The notes under the pieces: generated by a model
Databases searched by the model: none
What the model was told of the DNA's origin: nothing
The model's input: only the letters and a program-made list of their open reading frames with translations
Program-made: the position numbers and the translations under genes
Assembly: GCF_014636935.1 (NCBI RefSeq)
Contig: NZ_BMES01000002.1
Span: 1,097,421 to 1,161,420, forward strand
From: Alsobacter metallidurans
Lineage (GTDB): Bacteria; Pseudomonadota; Alphaproteobacteria; Rhizobiales; Beijerinckiaceae
DNA length: 64,000 nucleotides
Direction of reading: 5' to 3'
Shown here: positions 32,229 through 41,997 of the stretch, piece by piece
How the letters are laid out: the number at the start of each line of letters is the position of its first letter
Position numbering within the stretch: the first letter of the stretch is position 1

Positions 32229-32351
32229 GGGGCCGAGCCGGGCTAGAGCCGGAAATCGCGCTGCAGGATCGATCAACGAGGCCCTGCACGAGCACGGCAA
32301 GCCGCTGGTCTAGTCGTTCAGACGAACTGGAAGTCCGAGGTGGAATTGAAG

Positions 32352-32576
32352 ATGCGCAGGCGTACCGGCAAAGGAGCCTGGTATGCCGTAGTCCAAGTTT
32401 GGGAGCGGGTATCCGCAGGTGAGATGCGCGAGATCGACTCTGTTTCGGAGAGATGCCCCACCAAAACGGCCGCCGTTGAGAAGGCTCGTGAGTTGTTGAA
32501 GGCGAATGCGGATCGGCTCAGTGATTACATCGAAGTTACGGCTGAAATCTTGAGCGAACTCGAGTGGAGCGCTTGA
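32352..32576 (+). CDS. Small hypothetical protein
   Basis: A 74-residue protein from ATG 32352 (GTG 32340 is possible). It has a basic N-terminus (MRRRTGKGAWYAVVQVWERV) and an amphipathic helix (KTAAVEKARELLKANADRL), the look of the small double-strand/helix proteins common near mobile elements in this order. No function assigned. Confidence 0.45.
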   Translation: MRRRTGKGAWYAVVQVWERVSAGEMREIDSVSERCPTKTAAVEKARELLKANADRLSDYIEVTAEILSELEWSA

Positions 32577-32710
32577 TTGACGGCCAGTTTCAAGGCAGCT
32601 GCCCCTCCCAGCCGAGGCAGCCCATGTCGTAACAAGGTTGGGGTAAGAATTAGGGTTTGAGGGATTCTGCTCAGAAATTCACTGTAAGAACAGAAACTTA
32701 CGATAAATGA

Positions 32711-32804
32711 TGGCGGAGACGGAGGGATTCGAACCCTCGATAGGTCTTTACAAACCTATAACGGTTTAGCAAACCGCCGCCTTCAGCCACTCGGCCACGT
32801 CTCC
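32711..32804 (-). tRNA. tRNA-Ser (anticodon GCU)
   Basis: On the minus strand the acceptor stem GGAGACG/CGTCTCC, discriminator G and an encoded CCA are present. The anticodon loop TTGCTAA gives GCU, read as serine AGC/AGU. A long variable arm (AGGTTTGTAAAGACCT) confirms class II, and the T-arm has GGTTCGAATCC. Its 3' end faces the accessory region on the left. Confidence 0.95.
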
Positions 32805-33085
32805 GGCGCGGGAAGCTCTAGGCGATCAGGGGCGGCGGGTCAACGGGTCGGATGAGGCGGGCTGCGCGAGGGCGCGCGGCCGGGATGGGAACGCCGGGAT
32901 TCGGGCCGCCCGGGCCTGCTCGAAGCCGTGGCGGCGCGCGTGAGGCGGCGGCGTGCGGGGCCTGTCCGGTCGGCCGGGCCCGGTCCGCGATGTGCGGTCG
33001 CCCGGGGCGCGCGCCCTGCCCTTCCGGGCGATCCTTGCGCGGCGTCGGGGTCGTCGGCGGCCCTGCAAAGGGCGGCCGCAGCCGC

Positions 33086-33355
33086 TTAGTGCAGCGTCAG
33101 CCACATGCGGGCGGCGCGCTGGGCGTCGGCGATCTCGGCCGTGGTCATCTCGGCCGCGATCTCGGCGCGGAGCGGGATGGCGTCGCGGCAGCCGCGGGCG
33201 GCCGCGATGTTGAGCCACTTGTGGGCGGCGACGCGGTCGACTTCCACCGAACGGCCGGCGGCATACATCATGCCGAGCTCGAGGAAGGCGAGGCCGTCCA
33301 TTTCGCCCGCCGCGATCGAGGCCATCTCGGCCGTGTTCATTTCAAAACGCGCCAT
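33086..33355 (-). CDS. Sel1-like repeat protein
   Basis: An 89-residue protein with one clear Sel1-type unit (AFLELGMMYAAGRSVEVDRVAAHKWLNIAAARGC, in parts) and a short C-terminal helix. Such repeats mediate protein contacts. I start at ATG 33355 (MARFEMNTAEM); the frame is open further upstream. First core gene beyond the tRNA. The 281 bases before it and the 368 bases after it hold no recognisable gene. Confidence 0.7.
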   Translation of the reverse strand: MARFEMNTAEMASIAAGEMDGLAFLELGMMYAAGRSVEVDRVAAHKWLNIAAARGCRDAIPLRAEIAAEMTTAEIADAQRAARMWLTLH

Positions 33356-33723
33356 GGTCCTGGTTCCCATTCGCTCCGCTTCTGCGGAGATCTTTTCGAT
33401 TACTTCAGGCGTCCGTCTCGGTTCAGGAGCGTCGCCTTGAACACCTGCATTCCACCGCAATTTCTTCAAAAGCGAGCTAATAAGCACGATGAATCGGAGG
33501 TAATCGAAACGAAAACGAGCGGTAAATCTAAACCTTCATTTACCCCGTTCAGGCGCGAAAACCCAGGCTGCAAAACGAATCGCGTCGCGGATCCTGAAGC
33601 GCCCTGAAGGTTCACGTTCACGGATCCTTGACTCTGCGCGCAGCCGCCGTCGCGCTTGCCAGAACCGGACAGGGATGGATGATGGGCCCAACGGCGCATG
33701 CGACGCCGATGGGGAACCGCCAG

Positions 33724-34191
33724 ATGGCTGAACACACAACCGCGCTCGCCAGGCCGATGCGCATCCTTGCCGCCGCCGCCTTGGCGGCCGGCCTGCTGGC
33801 TCCGGCGTCCGCCGCCGCGGCCGACGCGACCGGCACGTGGCTGCGCGCCACCGGCACGTCGCGGATCAAGATCACGCGCTGTGGGGGCGACGCCCTTTGC
33901 GGCTCGATCAGTTGGCTGAAGGACCCGACCGGTCCGGATGGCAAGCCCCGCACCGACGACCAGAACCCGGACGCGGGTCGCCGCACCCGCCCGCTGCTCG
34001 GGTTGCCGATCGTTCTCAACATGAAGCCGACCGGCAAGCCGGACCAATGGAAGGGCGAGGTCTACAAAGCCGACGAGGGCAAGACCTACACGGGCTTCCT
34101 GAGCGCCATCGACGCGCAGCATTTGAAGCTCGAGGGCTGCGTCATGGGCGGCATGATCTGCAAGGCCGAGACGCTGAAGCGCGTCGACTGA
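33724..34191 (+). CDS. DUF2147 secreted protein
   Basis: A 155-residue protein with a signal peptide (MRILAAAALAAGLLAPASAAAA) and the DUF2147 domain: GTWLRATGTSRIKITRCGG, CGSISWLKDPTGPDGKPRTD, in parts, then GLPIVLNMKPTGKPDQWKG and the C-terminal YTGFLSAIDAQHLKLEGCV. Probably a periplasmic beta-barrel protein of unknown ligand. ATG 33724 and 33757 are both usable; upstream starts are unlikely. Confidence 0.8.
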   Translation: MAEHTTALARPMRILAAAALAAGLLAPASAAAADATGTWLRATGTSRIKITRCGGDALCGSISWLKDPTGPDGKPRTDDQNPDAGRRTRPLLGLPIVLNMKPTGKPDQWKGEVYKADEGKTYTGFLSAIDAQHLKLEGCVMGGMICKAETLKRVD

Positions 34192-34233
34192 GCGGCTGCG
34201 GCGCGGGGTTTCCGCGCCGCGCTGCGCGCATTC

Positions 34234-34944
34234 TCAGCGGGCCTTCTGGCCGAACAGCACCGCCTGCGCGTCCTTGTCCTTGGAGAGGTCGACTTTCGCG
34301 CGCTCCTCGGCCAGCACCGCCATGCCGCGCACCACCGCCGGGCGCGCCATCACGGCCTCGAACCAGCGCTTCAGGTGTGGGAAGTCCTCGATGTTCTGGC
34401 CCTGCCGCTCCCAGCCGCGCACCCAGCCGACGCAGGCCATGTCGGCGATCGAGTAGGCGTCGGCGAGATACTCGCGTTCGGCGAGGCGCTTGTTCATCAC
34501 GCCGTAGAGCCGGTTCACCTCGTTGGTGTAGCGCGTGATCGCATAAGGCACCTGCTCGGGCGCGTAGATGCGGAAATGGTGCGTCTGGCCCGCCATGGGG
34601 CCGAGCCCGCCCATCTGCCAGAACAGCCACTCTTCCACGGCCACGCGGGCGCGCTCGTCGGACGGGTAGAACTGCCCGGTCTTGCGGCCGAGATACTGGA
34701 GGATCGCGCCGGACTCGAACACCGAGATCGGCTCGCCGCCGGGGCCGTCATGATCGACGATGGCGGGCATGCGGTTGTTGGGGGCGATGGCGAGGAATTC
34801 GGGCTTGAACTGGTCGCCCTTGCCGATGTTCACCGGCCGCACCGTATAGGGCAAGGCCGTTTCCTCCAGCATGATGCTGATCTTCCAGCCGTTGGGCGTC
34901 GGCCAGTAGTAGAGATCGATCGGGGTCGCGGGCGCTGCGGACAT
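34234..34944 (-). CDS. Glutathione S-transferase family protein (YghU/Nu-class-like)
   Basis: A 236-residue protein. The thioredoxin-like N-domain has LYYWPTPNGWKISIMLEE and a glutathione-binding NNRMPAIVDHDGPGGEPISVFESGAILQYLG stretch (in parts), where ESGA supplies the Glu-Ser contacts. The C-domain is helical with SIADMACVGWV. The TPNGWK start is typical of the disulfide-reductase-like YghU/YfcG branch. ATG 34944 is the natural start. Confidence 0.85.
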   Translation of the reverse strand: MSAAPATPIDLYYWPTPNGWKISIMLEETALPYTVRPVNIGKGDQFKPEFLAIAPNNRMPAIVDHDGPGGEPISVFESGAILQYLGRKTGQFYPSDERARVAVEEWLFWQMGGLGPMAGQTHHFRIYAPEQVPYAITRYTNEVNRLYGVMNKRLAEREYLADAYSIADMACVGWVRGWERQGQNIEDFPHLKRWFEAVMARPAVVRGMAVLAEERAKVDLSKDKDAQAVLFGQKAR

Positions 34945-35205
34945 GCGGATGGTCCTCAAGAAACAAGGAGCCGTCACGGTAAGCCGAAGCCGCGGCCGCC
35001 GGAAGACAGACGCGCTGCGCGGCTGGCGTGCGCCGCGCGGCCTGTCTCGCATCGCATCATTGATTTTCCGCAACTTCGCAGCCGGCTCTTGCGGCGCGCC
35101 CCGGATTGGGAGGATGCTGCAGGGCTTCGCGCCCGCCGGTGAGTCCGGGGGCGGCGCCGGGTTCCCGGCGCGGGCCAGTGCCCCGGACATGGGGAGTTCT
35201 TTTCC

Positions 35206-35517
35206 ATGAAAACCAGCCTCATCGCAGCGCTTGCGGTTCTCCTGGCCGCAGCCGCCCCCGCGGCCGCCCAAACGGCCGCCAACCCGCTGAAGAAGCCCGC
35301 TCCCGCCGCGACCGCGCCTGCGGCGCCAGCCCCCGCTACGCCGGCCCCTACGGCCGCAGCCCCGGCGACCGAGAAGAAGCCGCCCTCCGAGGCGCAGATG
35401 GCCTCGCGCAACCGCATGAAGGAATGCGGCGCCGAGTGGCAGGCCGCCAAAAAGGCCGGCAAGACCGAGGGCAAGACCTGGCGCCAGTTCTCCAGCGAGT
35501 GCCTGAAGAAGAAGTGA
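35206..35517 (+). CDS. PsiF-like small secreted protein
   Basis: A 103-residue protein with a signal peptide (SLIAALAVLLAAAAPAAAQ), an Ala/Pro linker and a C-terminal motif RMKECGAEWQAAKKAGKTEGKTWRQFSSEC (in parts) that resembles the PsiF repeat (paired Cys about 26 residues apart). Periplasmic; function unknown. Confidence 0.65.
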   Translation: MKTSLIAALAVLLAAAAPAAAQTAANPLKKPAPAATAPAAPAPATPAPTAAAPATEKKPPSEAQMASRNRMKECGAEWQAAKKAGKTEGKTWRQFSSECLKKK

Positions 35518-35577
35518 TCCCGGCGCCGCGCGCCATCCCGGAAGCCCCCGGCCCGGCCGGGGGCTTTTGCGTGGGAC

Positions 35578-36048
35578 CTAGGCTGGGCCGAAGCGCTTCT
35601 TGAAGCCGAAATGCGTCTTGCCGTAGCCATGCCGCTCGTAGAAGCGGTGCGCGTCCACGCGGCGCATGCTGGACATGAGTTCCATCACGGCGGCGCCGCG
35701 TCGCCGCGCCTCCGCCTCCGCGAAGGCCAGCAGCCGGGCGCCGATGCCGCCCGAGCGCTGGTCCGCCCGCACCTGGACCGACCGCAGTTGCGCGTGCAGC
35801 GCCCCGCGCCCGGTAAGGCCGGGCAGGAAGCTGAGCAGAAACGTCCCCAGCACCTCCCCGCCCGCCTCCGCGACATACAGCGTGTGGTCGGGATGTCGGG
35901 CGATGGCCGCGAAGGCCCGCTCGTAATCGGTCCGCGAGTCGGGCGTCCAGGCGTCGCCGTGGGCGCCCAGGGCGTCCGCGCCGTGCAGGGCCACCACGGC
36001 CTCGAGGTCTGAGGCCGTGGCTTCGCGAATAAGGAGCTCCCGGCTCAC
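35578..36048 (-). CDS. GNAT N-acetyltransferase
   Basis: A 156-residue single-domain GNAT. The acetyl-CoA loop is in SVQVRADQRSGGIGARLLAFAEAEA and the C-terminal strand pair includes DAHRFYERHGYGKTHFGF. Substrate unknown. The GTG start overlaps the stop of the glutathione transferase gene upstream on the same strand (GTGA), so they form a pair. Confidence 0.82.
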   Translation of the reverse strand: MSRELLIREATASDLEAVVALHGADALGAHGDAWTPDSRTDYERAFAAIARHPDHTLYVAEAGGEVLGTFLLSFLPGLTGRGALHAQLRSVQVRADQRSGGIGARLLAFAEAEARRRGAAVMELMSSMRRVDAHRFYERHGYGKTHFGFKKRFGPA

Positions 36049-36683
36049 GCAGCCTTGCTCTCTGCCGGCAGCAGCGCGGCCGGCTCGGCGAACCCCGGCA
36101 GCGCCCGGAAGCGCTCCACCCAGGCGACGACGTTCGGGTAAGGCGCGAGATCGACGCCCGCGTCGCCGGCGTAGTGAACCACCCCATACACATCGATGTC
36201 CGCGATAGTCGGGCCCTCGCCGACCAGCCAGGAACGTCCCGCGAGCGCGTTGTCGAGGAACTTCAGCGCCGCGCCGGCTTCGCCGACATACATCGCCACG
36301 GTGGCGTCATCCAGCGTGCGGAAGCCGGCCTTGGCGCCGCGGACCCGGTAGATCGGCGCCGCGAGCTTGTCCCACACCCAGAACATCCACTCGCGCGCGG
36401 CGACACGCTCGTCCAGCGTCGCGCCGCCGAGCTTGCCGGTCTTGTCGGCAATGTATTCCAGGATGGAGGCCGACTGGCACAGGTTGCGGCCGTTGGAGTT
36501 GTCCGTCAGGCACGGCACCTGGCCGAAGCGGTTCATGGCCATGAACTCCGGCGTCTTGTGCTCGCCGGCGCGCAGGTTCACGTGCGTGTAGTCGAAGGGC
36601 TCGCCGGCCAGCGCCAGCGCGAGGCCGACCTTGTAGGTGGGGCCGGACAGAAAGATGCCGTGGAGGGTATAGCGCGCAGTCAT
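36045..36683 (-). CDS. Glutathione S-transferase family protein
   Basis: A 212-residue protein with the GST N-domain (GIFLSGPTYKVGLALALAGEPF, in parts; FGQVPCLTD; LCQSASILEYIAD) and the helical C-domain with WLVGEGPTIADIDVYGVVHYAG (in parts). The Ser in FLSGPTYK is the likely glutathione-activating residue. Start at ATG 36683; its stop overlaps the GNAT start. Confidence 0.85.
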   Translation of the reverse strand: MTARYTLHGIFLSGPTYKVGLALALAGEPFDYTHVNLRAGEHKTPEFMAMNRFGQVPCLTDNSNGRNLCQSASILEYIADKTGKLGGATLDERVAAREWMFWVWDKLAAPIYRVRGAKAGFRTLDDATVAMYVGEAGAALKFLDNALAGRSWLVGEGPTIADIDVYGVVHYAGDAGVDLAPYPNVVAWVERFRALPGFAEPAALLPAESKAA

Positions 36684-36877
36684 GGGACGTCCTCGTGCCT
36701 GCCAGATGGGCAGCGGCGGGAGACTACAGCTTGGCGGGGCCGCCGCAAGGCGCAATGGCGGCCGAAAGGCCGCCGTGGAGCATCCTCCGCGGTTGACTTC
36801 GCGCCCGCGCTCACCACCTCTGCGCCGAGATCGCAGCCTGCATGCGGTTCGACGGGACGCCTCCCTTTCGTTGATCC

Positions 36878-37426
36878 ATGCCCCGGGAGACGCGCCGCTT
36901 GAACGTGCCTGATTTCGTCGAGCCCATCCTGGCTTTCCTGCGGACGCACGAGGGCTGGGTCATTCCGATCGTGTTCGCGCTGGCGTTTGGAGAATCGCTC
37001 GCCTTCGTGTCGTTGCTCATCCCCGCCACCGTGATCCTGTGGGGCATCGGCGTCATGGTGGGGGCGAGCGGCATCGCGTTCCTGCCCATTTGGTTCGCGG
37101 CGGCGCTTGGCGCGGCGCTGGGCGACTGGCTGTCCTACTGGCTCGGCTACCACTATCACGAGCCCATCTCGCGCATGTGGCCGCTCAACAAGCACCCGGA
37201 CCTGCTGCCGCGCGGCCATGCGGCGTTCCAGAAATGGGGCTGGGCAGGCGTGTTCTTTGGCCGGTTCCTCGGCCCGCTGCGCGCCGCCGTGCCGCTGGTG
37301 GCGGGCGCCTGCCAGATGCCGCAATGGAGTTTCCAGCTCGCCAACTGGCTGTCCGCGTCCGCGTGGGCCACGTGGACGCTGGGCGCCGGGGCATTCGGCG
37401 TGGAGGCGCTGCAAAAGTGGTTCTAG
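36878..37426 (+). CDS. DedA-family membrane protein
   Basis: A 182-residue polytopic protein with the DedA (VTT/SNARE-associated) signature: FGESLAFVSLLIPATVIL, GAALGDWLSYWLGYHY and FFGRFLGPLRAAVPLVAGA, which holds the family FxGRxxPxxR motif. DedA proteins include lipid flippases and support membrane homeostasis. TTG 36899 has a GGGAG site eight bases upstream and is an alternative start. The end overlaps the next gene by 10 bases. Confidence 0.85.
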   Translation: MPRETRRLNVPDFVEPILAFLRTHEGWVIPIVFALAFGESLAFVSLLIPATVILWGIGVMVGASGIAFLPIWFAAALGAALGDWLSYWLGYHYHEPISRMWPLNKHPDLLPRGHAAFQKWGWAGVFFGRFLGPLRAAVPLVAGACQMPQWSFQLANWLSASAWATWTLGAGAFGVEALQKWF

Positions 37427-38061
37427 GGGGCTCTCCGCAGCGGCTGACCCCGCTTGCGCTCGCCGCCGTCTTTGTTGCGGCGCTTCCGCTGTCGTATTTT
37501 GGCGCCCACGACCGCCTGACCTGGTGGCTCGAGACCATTCCGGCTCTGATCGCCTTCCCGTTGCTGGCGCTGACTCGAAAGCGCTGGCCGTTGTCGGGTC
37601 TGCTGTACCTGCTGATCCTGGCGCATGCGCTGATCTTGCTGGTCGGAGGCCATTACACCTACGCGCTGGTCCCAGCCGGGGACTGGGTCCGTGACTGGGT
37701 CGGCGGAGCCCGCAACAACTATGACAAGCTCGGACACTTCGCCCAAGGCTTCGTGCCGGCGATCCTGACGCGCGAGCTGCTGGTGCGCTACTCGCCTTTC
37801 AGGCAGGCGCCCCGGAGCGCGTTCCTGCCCATTCTTATGGTCGCGGGGCCGCTCGCGTTCAGCGCACTCTACGAGATCATCGAGTGGCGCGTCGCGGTCG
37901 CCACCGGCGAAGCCGCGGATGCGTTTCTGGGAACCCAGGGCGATGTCTGGGACACGCAGTCGGACATGCTGATGGCGCTGATCGGCGCGCTCTGCGCGAT
38001 GATCCTGATCCCGCTGCACGACCGCTCCCTCCGACGGCTGCAGCCGCCCGAGCGAGCGTAA
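37417..38061 (+). CDS. DUF2238 (YjdF-like) membrane protein
   Basis: A 214-residue protein with five to six membrane helices and the DUF2238 signatures GGHYTYALVP, NNYDKLGHFAQGFVPAILTREL (in parts), ALYEIIEWRVAVATG and QGDVWDTQSDMLMAL. The GTG at 37417 lies inside the end of the DedA gene, so translation is probably coupled. Function unknown. Confidence 0.85.
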   Translation: MVLGGSPQRLTPLALAAVFVAALPLSYFGAHDRLTWWLETIPALIAFPLLALTRKRWPLSGLLYLLILAHALILLVGGHYTYALVPAGDWVRDWVGGARNNYDKLGHFAQGFVPAILTRELLVRYSPFRQAPRSAFLPILMVAGPLAFSALYEIIEWRVAVATGEAADAFLGTQGDVWDTQSDMLMALIGALCAMILIPLHDRSLRRLQPPERA

Positions 38062-38064
38062 CTC

Positions 38065-39552
38065 TCAAATCCCGAGCTTCGCCTTCAGGATGTCGTTCAC
38101 GGCCTGCGGGTTGGCCTTGCCGCCCGACTGCTTCATCACCTGACCGACGAACCAGCCGATCATGGTGGGCTTGGCCTGCGCCTGCGCAACCTTGTCCGGG
38201 TTGGCGGCGATCACGGCGTCCACGGCCGCCTCGATCGCCCCCGTGTCGGTGACCTGCTTCATGCCGCGGCTCTCGACGAGCTCGCGCGGGTCGCCGCCCT
38301 CGGTCCAGACGATCTCGAACAGGTCCTTGGCGATCTTGCCCGAGATGACGCCCTCGCCGATCAGGTCCACGATGCCGCCGAGCTGCGCCGGCGACACCGG
38401 CGAGGTCGTGACGTCCTTGCCTTCCTTGTTGAGCCGGCCGAAGAGCTCGTTGATCACCCAGTTCGCCGCAGCCTTGCCGTCGCGTCCCTTGGCGACCGCC
38501 TCGAAATAGGCGGCCTGCTCCTGCTCGGCCACCAGCACGCCGGCGTCATAGGGCGAAAGCCCGTAATCGGCGATGAAACGCGCCTTCTTGGCGTCGGGCA
38601 GCTCCGGCAGGTGCTGCGCCAGGGCGTCCACATAGGCCTGGTCGAACTCCAGGGGTAAAAGGTCCGGATCCGGGAAGTAGCGATAGTCGTGCGCCTCCTC
38701 CTTGGAGCGCATCGAACGCGTCTCCCCCCGGCTCGGGTCGAAGAGGCGCGTCTCCTGGTCGATGGCGCCGCCATCCTCCAGGATGCCGATCTGCCGGCGC
38801 GCCTCGGTCTCGATGGCCTGCCCGATGAAGCGGATCGAGTTCACGTTCTTGATCTCGCAGCGCGTGCCGAACGGCTCGCCCGGCCGCCGCACCGACACGT
38901 TCACGTCGGCTCGCAGGCTCCCCTTTTCCATGTCGCCGTCGCAGGTGCCGAGATAGCGCAGGATGGTCCGCAGCTTGGTCACATAGGCGCGCGCCTCTTC
39001 CGACGAGCGGATGTCGGGCTTCGACACGATCTCCATCAGCGCCACGCCAGAGCGGTTCAGGTCCACGAAGCTCATGGTCGGATGCTGGTCGTGAAGCGAC
39101 TTGCCGGCGTCCTGCTCAAGGTGCAGGCGCTCGATGCCGACCGTGATCTGCCCGCCGCTCTCCGGCAGGTCCACCACCACCTCGCCCTCGCCCACGATCG
39201 GGCTCTTGTACTGGCTGATCTGGTAGCCCTGCGGCAGGTCCGGGTAGAAGTAGTTCTTGCGGTCGAAGGTGGAGCGCAGGTTCACCTGCGCCTTCAGCCC
39301 CAGCCCGGTGCGGATCGCCTGCTTGACGCATTCCTCGTTGATCACCGGCAGCATGCCCGGCATCGCGGCGTCCACCAGCGAGACGTGGTCGTTCGGCTCG
39401 CCGCCGAACTCGGTCGAGGCGCCCGAGAACAGCTTCGACTTCGACGTCACCTGCGCGTGAATCTCCATCCCGACCACGATTTCCCAATCCCCGGTCGCGC
39501 CCTTGATGAGCTTCTTGGGGTCGAGCGTGCGGCTGTCGACGATGGCGTTCAT
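38065..39552 (-). CDS. gatB: Asp-tRNA(Asn)/Glu-tRNA(Gln) amidotransferase subunit B
   Basis: A 495-residue GatB. It has [37 protein letters not shown] (in parts), the [17 protein letters not shown] signature and the C-terminal YqeY-like domain ([21 protein letters not shown], in parts). GatCAB converts Glu-tRNA(Gln) and Asp-tRNA(Asn) to the amides, needed where glutaminyl-tRNA synthetase is absent. Start ATG 39552. gatA and gatC follow on the same strand further right, separated by two small membrane-protein genes. Confidence 0.97.
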   Translation of the reverse strand: MNAIVDSRTLDPKKLIKGATGDWEIVVGMEIHAQVTSKSKLFSGASTEFGGEPNDHVSLVDAAMPGMLPVINEECVKQAIRTGLGLKAQVNLRSTFDRKNYFYPDLPQGYQISQYKSPIVGEGEVVVDLPESGGQITVGIERLHLEQDAGKSLHDQHPTMSFVDLNRSGVALMEIVSKPDIRSSEEARAYVTKLRTILRYLGTCDGDMEKGSLRADVNVSVRRPGEPFGTRCEIKNVNSIRFIGQAIETEARRQIGILEDGGAIDQETRLFDPSRGETRSMRSKEEAHDYRYFPDPDLLPLEFDQAYVDALAQHLPELPDAKKARFIADYGLSPYDAGVLVAEQEQAAYFEAVAKGRDGKAAANWVINELFGRLNKEGKDVTTSPVSPAQLGGIVDLIGEGVISGKIAKDLFEIVWTEGGDPRELVESRGMKQVTDTGAIEAAVDAVIAANPDKVAQAQAKPTMIGWFVGQVMKQSGGKANPQAVNDILKAKLGI

Positions 39553-39683
39553 CGGATGATCTCTCGTGTCGGACGGGCCATGAGGCCGAACCCCGCTTTT
39601 CATGTCTCAGGCGCGCGGGGTCAAGGGGGCGAAGGGCCAACGGGGTTCAACGGGAGCGCGGCTACGCAGCCTGATTCCCTCCA

Positions 39684-39762
39684 CCGTCATCCCCGGGCTT
39701 GCCCCGGGGATCCACGCGCTGGTCGAAGGCGTGGATGGCCGGGACAAGCCCGGCCACGACGG
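39684..39762. repeat. Palindromic dispersed repeat (type C)
   Basis: CCGTCATCCCCGGGCTTGCC at the left pairs with GGACAAGCCCGGCCACGACGG at the right through GGATCCACGC and GCGTGGATGG, forming a long imperfect hairpin. Elements of this type are scattered between genes of Hyphomicrobiales. Confidence 0.7.
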
Positions 39763-39772
39763 CAAGACTATT

Positions 39773-40081
39773 TCACCGCCCGCTCGCCCGCCTTGCCCCA
39801 TATCCCACCACGGCCCAGGCCACCCCGGCGAAGAACCGCGCCAGCGCGTGCGCGCCGCCGAAGAAGTAGCCGCCCTCGAACCAGCTCACTCCGACGAAGC
39901 GCAGCAGGAAGCTCACCGCCACGGCGGCGATCACGGCCGCAAACCCGGCCAGCAGCAGCTTGGCGGCCTGGTCGGCCTTCCAGCCGATCCACAGCCCGAC
40001 CGCGATCACGACCGGGTCGACGAAGGCGAGCAGCACCACCCAGCGATAGGGTTCGAGGTCCTGCCAGAAATGCGGAGGCAT
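39773..40081 (-). CDS. Small multi-helix membrane protein
   Basis: A 102-residue protein with three hydrophobic helices (WVVLLAFVDPVVIAVGLWIG, LLLAGFAAVIAAVAVSFLL, ARFFAGVAWAVVGYGA). Common in this group as an unannotated inner-membrane protein. Function unknown. Confidence 0.65.
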   Translation of the reverse strand: MPPHFWQDLEPYRWVVLLAFVDPVVIAVGLWIGWKADQAAKLLLAGFAAVIAAVAVSFLLRFVGVSWFEGGYFFGGAHALARFFAGVAWAVVGYGARRASGR

Positions 40082-40176
40082 CCGTGTGTCCTGTTCTCAA
40101 GGCGAGGGTGGGTAGAGGGGCCGAAACCATACTCCCATCATTGCCAGCCGGAGACGAAGCCTTGAAGTCCGGCGCT

Positions 40177-40213
40177 AGACTGGATTGCTTCGCCTTCGGC
40201 TCGCAATTGACGG
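40177..40213. repeat. Partial dispersed repeat (type B)
   Basis: Half of the element found complete at 54.2 and 54.86 kb: CTGGATTGCTTCGCC followed by GGCTCGCAATTGACGG. The left half is eroded. Confidence 0.6.
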
Positions 40214-40240
40214 CGAGCAATTGCATCACTGCATTCTGGT

Positions 40241-40450
40241 CTACCGCGCGGCGAGCCGCCGGCCCGCGGCGCCGAACATCCAGCCCAGAACGCCGGCGGC
40301 TACGGCCATCACGGCCGTCGTGACCGGCTGGGCGTCAGCGTCACCGCGCAGGGACTGCACGACGAGCAGCAGAAGCAGCAGCCCCGCCGTGAGCCAGAGA
40401 AGCCATTGCAGCACGGTCAGGCACGCGGAAGCGACGGCCGTGCTGAACAC
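40241..40450 (-). CDS. Small two-helix membrane protein
   Basis: A 69-residue protein with two hydrophobic helices (LQWLLWLTAGLLLLLLVVQSL and VMAVAAGVLGWMFGAAG). It ends three bases... after the gatA stop on the same strand. Function unknown. Confidence 0.5.
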   Translation of the reverse strand: MFSTAVASACLTVLQWLLWLTAGLLLLLLVVQSLRGDADAQPVTTAVMAVAAGVLGWMFGAAGRRLAAR

Positions 40451-40453
40451 GGC

Positions 40454-41932
40454 TCACCACCACGCGTCGGGAAGCCGGGTCCGTCCCGCCGCCTGCTCGA
40501 TCACCTCGGCCACGGAAAACAGCGTCTCCTCGTCGAATGGCCGGCCGATGAGCTGCAACCCCAGCGGCAGCCCTTCGGACGAGAGCCCCGCCGGCACCGC
40601 GATGCCGGGCAGGCCGGCCATGTTCACCGTCACGGTGAAGACGTCGTTGAGGTACATTTCCACCGGGTCCGCCCCGCCCTTCTCGCCGATGCCGAAGGCG
40701 GCCGAGGGCGTCGCGGGCGTCAGGATGGCGTGCACGCCCTGGGCGTAGACCTCCTCGAAGTCGCGCTTGATCAGCGTGCGGATCTTCTGCGCCTTGACGT
40801 AGTAGGCGTCGTAGTAGCCGGCCGAGAGCACATAGGCGCCGATCATGATGCGTCGGCGCACTTCCTTGCCGAAGCCCGCCGCGCGGGTCTTCTCGTACAT
40901 CTCCTGGATGTCCTTGCCGGGCACGCGCAGGCCGTAGCGCACGCCGTCATAGCGCGCGAGGTTGGACGAGGCCTCGGCCGGCGCGACGATGTAGTAGGCC
41001 GGCAGGGCGTATTTCGTGTGCGGCAGCGACACGTCGACGAGCTCCGCGCCCGCCGCCTTCAGCCACTCCGCGCCCTTGCCCCAGAGCGCCTCGATCTCGG
41101 CCGGCATGCCGTCGACCCGGTATTCCTTGGGAATGCCGATCTTCATGCCCTTGATGGAGCGCCCCACCGCCGCCTCGTAGTCCGGCACCGCGATGTCAAC
41201 CGAGGTCGTGTCCTTGGGGTCGTGCCCCGCCATGGAGCGCAGCAGGATGGCGTTGTCGCGCACCGTGCGGGCGATCGGCCCGGCCTGGTCGAGCGACGAC
41301 GCGAAGGCCACGATGCCCCAGCGCGAGCAGCGGCCATAGGTGGGCTTGATCCCGACCGTGCCGGTGAAGGCGGCCGGCTGGCGGATGGAGCCGCCCGTGT
41401 CGGTCGCGGTGGCGCCCAGGCAGAGCCGCGCGGCCACCGCCGAGGACGAGCCGCCGGACGAGCCGCCCGGCACCAGCGCGGCGTTGGAGCCCTCGCGCCG
41501 CCAGGGCGAGCTCACCGGCCCGAAGGCTGATGTCTCGTTGGACGAGCCCATCGCGAACTCGTCGTTGTTGAGCTTGCCCAGCATCACTGCGCCGTCGCGC
41601 CACAACTGCGACGTGACGGTCGACTCGTAGGCCGGCACGAAGTTGCAGAGGATGTTGGAGCCCGCCGTCGTGCGCACGCCCTTGGTGGCGTAGAGGTCCT
41701 TGATGCCGAGCGGCAGGCCCTCGAGCGCCCCGCCCTGCCCTCTCGCGAGCTTCTCGTCCGAGGCCTTCGCCATCGCGAGCGCCTGCTCGGGCGTCTCCAG
41801 CACGTAGGCGTTGAGGCCGCGGGCTGCCTCCATGGCCTTCAGGAAGGCGCCGGTGATTTCCGTGGAGGACGCCTGCTTCGCCTTCAGGGCGTCGCGGGCC
41901 TCGGCGAGGGTGAGGTCGGTGAGGTCGGTCAT
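40454..41932 (-). CDS. gatA: Asp-tRNA(Asn)/Glu-tRNA(Gln) amidotransferase subunit A
   Basis: A 492-residue amidase-signature enzyme. The Ser-cis-Ser-Lys triad is visible: Lys in [13 protein letters not shown] and the Ser pair in [13 protein letters not shown]. It releases ammonia from glutamine for GatB. gatC lies 66 bases upstream on the same strand; gatB is downstream. Confidence 0.97.
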   Translation of the reverse strand: MTDLTDLTLAEARDALKAKQASSTEITGAFLKAMEAARGLNAYVLETPEQALAMAKASDEKLARGQGGALEGLPLGIKDLYATKGVRTTAGSNILCNFVPAYESTVTSQLWRDGAVMLGKLNNDEFAMGSSNETSAFGPVSSPWRREGSNAALVPGGSSGGSSSAVAARLCLGATATDTGGSIRQPAAFTGTVGIKPTYGRCSRWGIVAFASSLDQAGPIARTVRDNAILLRSMAGHDPKDTTSVDIAVPDYEAAVGRSIKGMKIGIPKEYRVDGMPAEIEALWGKGAEWLKAAGAELVDVSLPHTKYALPAYYIVAPAEASSNLARYDGVRYGLRVPGKDIQEMYEKTRAAGFGKEVRRRIMIGAYVLSAGYYDAYYVKAQKIRTLIKRDFEEVYAQGVHAILTPATPSAAFGIGEKGGADPVEMYLNDVFTVTVNMAGLPGIAVPAGLSSEGLPLGLQLIGRPFDEETLFSVAEVIEQAAGRTRLPDAWW

Positions 41933-41997
41933 GGCTGAACTCTGGTTCTCCCGCGCTGAACCGCGCAGGTCGCCGCAGTGCGGCGGAAGGGCGAAGG

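Noticed and set aside
1-32710. A complete prophage
   Set aside because: No terminase large subunit, portal, capsid or tail gene is visible; only a replication-type module and scattered small genes are present.
38689-40323. Long plus-strand frame antisense to gatB
   Set aside because: Shadow of GatB that continues through a repeat; no domain.
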